9,619 nt of DNA from CAYJDG01 sp964368875 (GTDB lineage Bacteria > Pseudomonadota > Alphaproteobacteria > Micavibrionales > Micavibrionaceae): positions 1-9,619 of the forward strand of contig CAYJDG010000062.1 in assembly GCA_964368875.1 (NCBI GenBank), read 5' to 3'. The number at the start of each line of letters is the position of its first letter. Within the stretch, counting starts at the first letter, position 1. Under the pieces are notes generated by a model. It searched no databases and was not told where the DNA came from. It saw only the letters and a program-made list of their open reading frames with translations. This document shows, piece by piece, positions 6,597 to 9,619 of this stretch. Made by a program: the position numbers and the translations under genes.

Positions 6597-7055
6597 TTAG
6601 GCGGCCTTGGGCTTGGCTTTCATTTTTTCAAGAAAAGCCTCTTTACCTTTTTCCATGTCGGCGTCACTCACATCGCGGATATGGGTGGCCAAGGTCCACT
6701 GATTGCCAAACACATCCTCGACAGCGCCGAGGCGGTCGCCCCAGAACATGTCTTCCGGCGGCATGGTCTGTTTCAGTCCGCCCTGAACCGCCTGTTTCAC
6801 CGCGGCATCGACGTCTGGCATGTAGAGATAAAATCCGGCCTTGCTGGCAGGACAGTTTGGCGTTTCATCGGCGACGAAAATCTTGGAATTGCCGATTTCG
6901 AGCACGGCATGCATGATTTTACCAGTGCCAGGCCATTCCATGCGCGCGATCTCTTTCGCGCCAAATGCTTTTTTATAGGTTTCGATCGCCGAAGCGGCGT
7001 CTTTCAGGGTCAGGCTCGGCGTAATCGTGGCGAAGCCTTCTGGAACTGCGGTCAT
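6597..7055 (-). CDS. VOC-fold protein, PhnB/glyoxalase-like
   Basis: The 152-residue product belongs to the vicinal oxygen chelate superfamily, in the subgroup often annotated PhnB-like or glyoxalase/bleomycin-resistance protein. The pattern is PEGFATITPSLTLKDA (5-20), a helix with AIETYKKAFGA (23-33), GKIMHAVLEIGNS (45-57), a second beta-alpha unit with YMPDVDAAVKQAV, and FWGDRLGAVEDVFGNQW (104-120). His49 and Glu113 are the likely metal ligands. The loop before the second unit is shorter than in many relatives. The tail after ATH is Lys/Glu-rich and probably helical. I chose ATG 7055 rather than 7118 because AAAGGAG sits about eight bases upstream and homologues begin at this point. A short CTTGG/CCAAG hairpin lies at 7076-7090. 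The substrate cannot be told from sequence. Confidence 0.9.
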   Translation of the reverse strand: MTAVPEGFATITPSLTLKDAASAIETYKKAFGAKEIARMEWPGTGKIMHAVLEIGNSKIFVADETPNCPASKAGFYLYMPDVDAAVKQAVQGGLKQTMPPEDMFWGDRLGAVEDVFGNQWTLATHIRDVSDADMEKGKEAFLEKMKAKPKAA

Positions 7056-7131
7056 GATAGGTCTCCTTTGTTCATCTTGGGGATACCAAGCCAACGTCAG
7101 GGAACTCGCAAAGTTCACCTATTGGACATAT

Positions 7132-7359
7132 TTAGATGGCGATTTCGTAGTCTTCGATCACCGGATTGGTGAGCAATTTTTCGCACATTTCCTTGACGGT
7201 GGATTCGGGTGTTCCGTCCGGCAGTTCGATCTCGATGAACTTGCCTTGGCGGACGTCACCGACGCCGGCGAAGCCGAGGCCAGTCAGCGCAGTGCCGATG
7301 GCTTTGCCCTGCGGGTCGAGAACACCTTTTTTCAACGTAACTTTAACAACGGCTTTCAT
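7132..7359 (-). CDS. purS: Phosphoribosylformylglycinamidine synthase, PurS subunit
   Basis: PurS bridges PurQ and the small PurL in the three-part FGAM synthase, which makes formylglycinamidine ribonucleotide with glutamine-derived ammonia. The 75-residue product fits: an N-terminal strand KAVVKVTLKKGVLDPQGKAI, then ALTGLGFAGVGDVRQGKFIEIEL, and a C-terminal helix with CEKLLTNPVIEDYEI. It is slightly shorter than the usual 80 or so residues. Its ATG at 7359 directly abuts the purC stop (TAAATG), so the two are translated from one message; GGA lies about eight bases upstream inside the end of purC. In many Alphaproteobacteria purQ follows purS directly. Here a VOC gene follows instead, and purQ lies on the other strand. 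Confidence 0.96.
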   Translation of the reverse strand: MKAVVKVTLKKGVLDPQGKAIGTALTGLGFAGVGDVRQGKFIEIELPDGTPESTVKEMCEKLLTNPVIEDYEIAI

Positions 7360-8241
7360 TTACACTTTCCACGGTTTGGTTGGCGGGTTTTTATTCACAC
7401 TGCGCAGCTTGCGCTCTTTGGCGAGTTCGTTCTCGATCCCGACCAGCGAATTCGCGGCCTGTTCGTCGACGTTGTCGCCAGACATGATGCCTGCTTCAGG
7501 AACGAGGCCGAGACGGCGCGCGACATCCTGATAGGCTTCGATCAGACCGCCAAGCTCTTCGCGGAAGCGGTCCTTGTCGAGTTTCTCTCCGGTCTTGTTA
7601 TCCCACAGGCGGCAATTATCCGGTGAGATTTCATCAGCGAGCAGAATATAAAGTTCGTCATACTCGCCAAACAAGCGGCCAAATTCAACCTTGAAATCGA
7701 TCAGCTTGATGCCGATGCCTTCGAACAAGCCGTTGAGATAATCGTTGATGCGCCACGCGAGCGAGACCATTTCCTCCAGCTCGAACGGGTCGGCCCAGCC
7801 CATGGTGACAATGTGGTTTTCATTGACGAGCGGATTGCTCAGTTCGTCTTTCTTATAATAGAACTCAACCAGCGGATATGGCAGCACGGTGCCTTCCTTC
7901 AGGCCGAGGCGCTTGCATAGCGATCCGGCGGCAATATTGCGGATGACGAGTTCCACTGGAATAATTTCGACCTGCCGCACCAGTTGCTCGCGCATGTTCA
8001 GCGAGCGCAGGAAATGCGTCGGCACACCGATGCCCTCGAGTTTGGTCATGATATGCGCGGAGATGCGGTTGTTGAGAACGCCCTTGCCGTTGACGACTGC
8101 CGTCTTCTGTTTGTTGAAGGCGCTGACATCATCTTTGAAGTATTGAATCACCGTGCCGGGTTCCGGGCCTTCATAAATGGTCTTGGCCTTGCCGTCATAG
8201 ATCATCTTGCGGCGCTGGGCGCGGGAGCCGGAAAAGAGCAT
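7360..8241 (-). CDS. purC: SAICAR synthase with an extended C-terminus
   Basis: PurC ligates aspartate to CAIR using ATP in de novo purine synthesis. The product has IYDGKAKTIYEGPEPGT (14-30), the ATP-site region KDDVSAFN (36-43), GKGVLNNRIS (52-61), VELVIRNIAAGS (96-107), LIDFKVEFG (180-188) and ADEISPDNCRLWD (202-214). All are signatures of the family. At 293 residues it is longer than the usual 240-255. The typical end, EAYQDVARRLGLVPE, falls at 235-249 and is followed by about 44 extra residues, rich in Lys and Asn at the end, with no stop in between. The N-terminus is also a few residues longer than usual; ATG 8241 is supported by AAAGG about nine bases upstream, while Met13 is the alternative. 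It is the first gene of the purC-purS transcript and diverges from the DUF1476 gene. Confidence 0.96.
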   Translation of the reverse strand: MLFSGSRAQRRKMIYDGKAKTIYEGPEPGTVIQYFKDDVSAFNKQKTAVVNGKGVLNNRISAHIMTKLEGIGVPTHFLRSLNMREQLVRQVEIIPVELVIRNIAAGSLCKRLGLKEGTVLPYPLVEFYYKKDELSNPLVNENHIVTMGWADPFELEEMVSLAWRINDYLNGLFEGIGIKLIDFKVEFGRLFGEYDELYILLADEISPDNCRLWDNKTGEKLDKDRFREELGGLIEAYQDVARRLGLVPEAGIMSGDNVDEQAANSLVGIENELAKERKLRSVNKNPPTKPWKV

Positions 8242-8286
8242 TCACAAAGCCTTTGGTCAGACGGGTAAAAATGAAAGCGGACCCTT

Positions 8287-8315
8287 GATATAACAGTGGT
8301 CATATCTCATGTAAA
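8287..8315 (-). promoter_or_regulatory. Candidate promoter for purC-purS
   Basis: On the minus strand TTTACA (8315-8310, five of six matches to TTGACA) lies 17 bases before TATATC (8292-8287, four of six matches to TATAAT). Transcription would begin near 8280, leaving a leader of about 38 bases before the purC ATG, which contains the AAAGG ribosome site. The region is shared with the divergent DUF1476 gene, for which I see no equally good plus-strand promoter. Confidence 0.4.
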
Positions 8316-8374
8316 ATGCTATCCATGCCCGGCAATTCCGCCTGTGCACCACTCGACCGAAAAGGGTTTTGATT

Positions 8375-8701
8375 ATGTCAATGGACGACCGCAAAAGCGC
8401 TCTTGAAAACAAATATGCTCACGATCAGCAGACGTTTTTCAAGATCGAAGCCCGTGCCAGCAAGCTGATCGGCCTGTGGGCGGCTGAACTGATGAAAATG
8501 GACGGCCCTGCCGCCGTGGCCTACGCCAAGGAAGTGGTTGCCAGCAACCTCGATGAACCCGGTTTTGACGACGTCAAACGCAAGGTTCAGGCTGATTTCA
8601 GTGCGGCCAATGTTGATGTTTCCGATCACATGTTCGACAGCATCATCGAAAAGAAACTCGAAGAAGCCCGCGCCCAAGTCGAAGCCGAAGCAAAAGAGTA
8701 A
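8375..8701 (+). CDS. DUF1476 protein, F1-ATPase inhibitor zeta subunit family
   Basis: This 108-residue protein matches the family whose Paracoccus member is the zeta subunit that inhibits ATP hydrolysis by F1. The diagnostic run is ENKYAHDQQTFFKIEARASK followed by LIGLWAAELM, then AYAKEVVASNLDEPGFDDV, and VKRKVQADFSAANVDVSDH. The C-terminal helix is rich in Glu, Lys and Ala. The N-terminal part, which carries inhibition in Paracoccus, is present. The start is ATG 8375, with AAGGG about nine bases upstream; a TTG two codons earlier is less likely. It is the first plus-strand gene after the divergent region and is closed by a clear intrinsic terminator, so it seems to be a single-gene unit. 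Association with pur genes is common in Alphaproteobacteria. Its target here, F1, is inferred from the family. Confidence 0.93.
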   Translation: MSMDDRKSALENKYAHDQQTFFKIEARASKLIGLWAAELMKMDGPAAVAYAKEVVASNLDEPGFDDVKRKVQADFSAANVDVSDHMFDSIIEKKLEEARAQVEAEAKE

Positions 8702-8722
8702 ATCTGCCTGGCTCAGAAACAA

Positions 8723-8751
8723 AAAAAGCCCTGCATTTAGCAGGGCTTTTT
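8723..8751 (+). terminator. Intrinsic terminator of the DUF1476 gene
   Basis: AAAAAGCCCTGC (8723-8734) and GCAGGGCTTTTT (8740-8751) form a perfect 12-base stem, seven of them in the GC-rich core GCCCTGC/GCAGGGC, with the five-base loop ATTTA. The T-run continues as CTTGTTCT. It begins about 20 bases past the stop codon, the normal distance. Confidence 0.92.
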
Positions 8752-8787
8752 CTTGTTCTCCCGAAACGACCTTTGATTCAACCCGCT

Positions 8788-8819
8788 GCCCGATACGAAG
8801 GATCGGTGCCGGTTTTTTT
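8788..8819 (+). terminator. Second terminator-like hairpin in the purQ upstream region
   Basis: GC plus CCGAT (8788-8794) can pair with ATCGG (8802-8806) and GC (8808-8809) around the loop ACGAAGG, with one bulged T. Seven T follow at 8813-8819 after CCGG. It lies about 40 bases beyond the first terminator. It could be a backup terminator, or a leader attenuator if purQ transcription starts upstream of it. The stem is modest. Confidence 0.4.
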
Positions 8820-8830
8820 AATGGAAAAAG

Positions 8831-8861
8831 TTATCCAGAGTTTTTTGTGTACAAAATTTGT
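8831..8861. repeat. Overlapping inverted repeats upstream of purQ
   Basis: TTTTGT (8843-8848) and ACAAAA (8851-8856) form an inverted repeat with a two-base centre. The arm ACAAA (8851-8855) can pair instead with TTTGT (8857-8861) around a single A. The three alternating arms could be a regulator site or mutually exclusive weak hairpins. Just upstream, TTATCCAGA (8831-8839) is one base from a DnaA-box consensus. The rest of 8862-8993 holds only a five-base hairpin CCTCT/AGAGG (8942-8955) that I can see, and no convincing -35/-10 pair. Confidence 0.35.
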
Positions 8862-8993
8862 AACCCGGAATTCGCGCCCCCTGCAACAGAAAAAATGATT
8901 CCCCGGAAACCCCAATAAATACTTGGAAAAAGCGGCTCCATCCTCTAGAAAGAGGTCAGTTTTCATCATTTCTCACACGACAGGATTTCGGCC

Positions 8994-9619
8994 ATGCGGG
9001 CAGCCATCATTGTTTTTCCAGGAACGAACCGGGAAGGCGACATGGCCAAGGCCCTGACCCATATCTCGGGCAAAAAGCCTGATCTGGTCTGGCACAAAGA
9101 AACCTCTCTCAAAGATTATGACCTGATCGTCCTGCCCGGCGGCTTTTCGTATGGCGATTACCTGCGCTGCGGCGCGATGGCGGCCCACTCACCGATCATG
9201 AAAGAAGTCGTCGCCAAGGCGAAATCCGGCACCCGTCTCCTTGCCGTTTGTAATGGCTTCCAGATGCTGGTTGAAACGGGTCTTGTGCCGGGTGCCCTTC
9301 TGCGCAACCACAAAATGAAATTTGTCTGCAAACAGGTCTATCTGCGTGCCGAGAACAACAACTCCGACTTCACCCGCAAGTTCACCCCCGGCCAGATCAT
9401 CCGCGTCCCGGTCGCGCACGGCGAAGGCAATTACTTCGTCACCGACGACATGGTCAAGGAAATGCAGGACAAAGATCAGGTCGCTTTCTATTACACGGAT
9501 GCCAAAGGCAATATCGATCCGAGCGCCAACCCGAACGGCTCGGTTGCCAATATCGCGGGCGTCTTCAACGATACCAAAACCATCATGGGCATGATGCCCC
9601 ACCCCGAAGACGCCGTCGT
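8994..9619 (+). CDS. purQ: Phosphoribosylformylglycinamidine synthase, glutaminase subunit (3' end cut by window)
   Basis: PurQ is the class I glutamine amidotransferase that feeds ammonia to the small PurL, bridged by PurS. The reading frame is open to the right edge: 208 codons visible, with perhaps 15-20 missing given the family's usual length. The N-terminus reads RAAIIVFPGTNREGD. The oxyanion-side motif LPGGFSYGDYLRCGA is at 47-61. The nucleophile is Cys86 in LAVCNGFQML. The other two triad residues are His203 and Glu205 in GMMPHPEDA. All catalytic residues are therefore present. The ATG at 8994 has AGGA about eight bases upstream. It lies on the strand opposite to purS and purC and behind two terminator-like hairpins, so it must have its own promoter, perhaps shared with a following purL outside the window. 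Confidence 0.96.
   Translation, partial: MRAAIIVFPGTNREGDMAKALTHISGKKPDLVWHKETSLKDYDLIVLPGGFSYGDYLRCGAMAAHSPIMKEVVAKAKSGTRLLAVCNGFQMLVETGLVPGALLRNHKMKFVCKQVYLRAENNNSDFTRKFTPGQIIRVPVAHGEGNYFVTDDMVKEMQDKDQVAFYYTDAKGNIDPSANPNGSVANIAGVFNDTKTIMGMMPHPEDAV

Noticed and set aside
7076..7090. Small CTTGG/CCAAG hairpin upstream of the VOC gene as a terminator of purS
   Set aside because: The stem is five bases and no T-run follows on either strand.
8378..8722. A 114-codon minus-strand frame over the DUF1476 gene
   Set aside because: The plus-strand frame matches a known family with a ribosome site and terminator. The antisense frame has no support.
8831..8839. DnaA-box-like TTATCCAGA, and TTATTCACA-like matches inside purC and near 3900
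   Set aside because: Single, scattered near-matches without clustering or an AT-rich unwinding region do not make a replication origin.
9189..9602. Minus-strand open frames opposite purQ (8973-9188 and 9189-9602)
   Set aside because: They are shadows of the purQ reading frame, whose catalytic residues are all intact; the absent purQ stop is only due to the window edge.

Overview
The window reads as chromosomal DNA of an alphaproteobacterium. The strongest taxonomic pointer is a 108-residue DUF1476 protein, the F1-ATPase inhibitor zeta family that is characteristic of Alphaproteobacteria. It sits beside purC, purS and purQ, a neighbourhood also typical of that class. GC content looks moderate, slightly over half by eye, with one clearly AT-rich gap. 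I cannot name a genus; a deep or environmental lineage is possible.

Layout, left to right. A partial reading frame of uncertain identity runs off the left edge on the minus strand (1-191). Next is a minus-strand block transcribed from right to left: gcvT, gcvH, an unidentified multi-pass membrane protein, an AT-rich gap of about 300 bases, gcvPA, an alpha/beta hydrolase, and gcvPB. Upstream of gcvT, across a strong hairpin, lies a PhnB-like VOC protein. Before it come purS and purC, also on the minus strand. A divergent intergenic region at 8242-8374 then separates these from plus-strand genes: the DUF1476 protein, a clear intrinsic terminator, a gene-free stretch with hairpins and inverted repeats, and purQ, which is cut by the right edge.

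How the genes work together. GcvT, GcvH and the two-subunit P-protein (GcvPA plus GcvPB) are three of the four components of the glycine cleavage system, which turns glycine into CO2, ammonia and 5,10-methylene-tetrahydrofolate. The fourth, lipoamide dehydrogenase, is not in the window. PurC, PurS and PurQ act in de novo purine synthesis, which consumes both glycine and one-carbon folate units, so the neighbourhood is metabolically coherent. The DUF1476 protein is expected to restrain ATP hydrolysis by F1.

Most unusual points: the hydrolase is inserted between the two P-protein subunit genes with four-base ATGA overlaps on both sides; an orphan membrane protein follows gcvH and has a promoter-like sequence almost on top of its start codon; a perfect hairpin with a U-tract faces the strand opposite to every nearby gene; and purC-purS is divergent from purQ. 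I found no CRISPR array, tRNA, rRNA, insertion sequence or glycine riboswitch.
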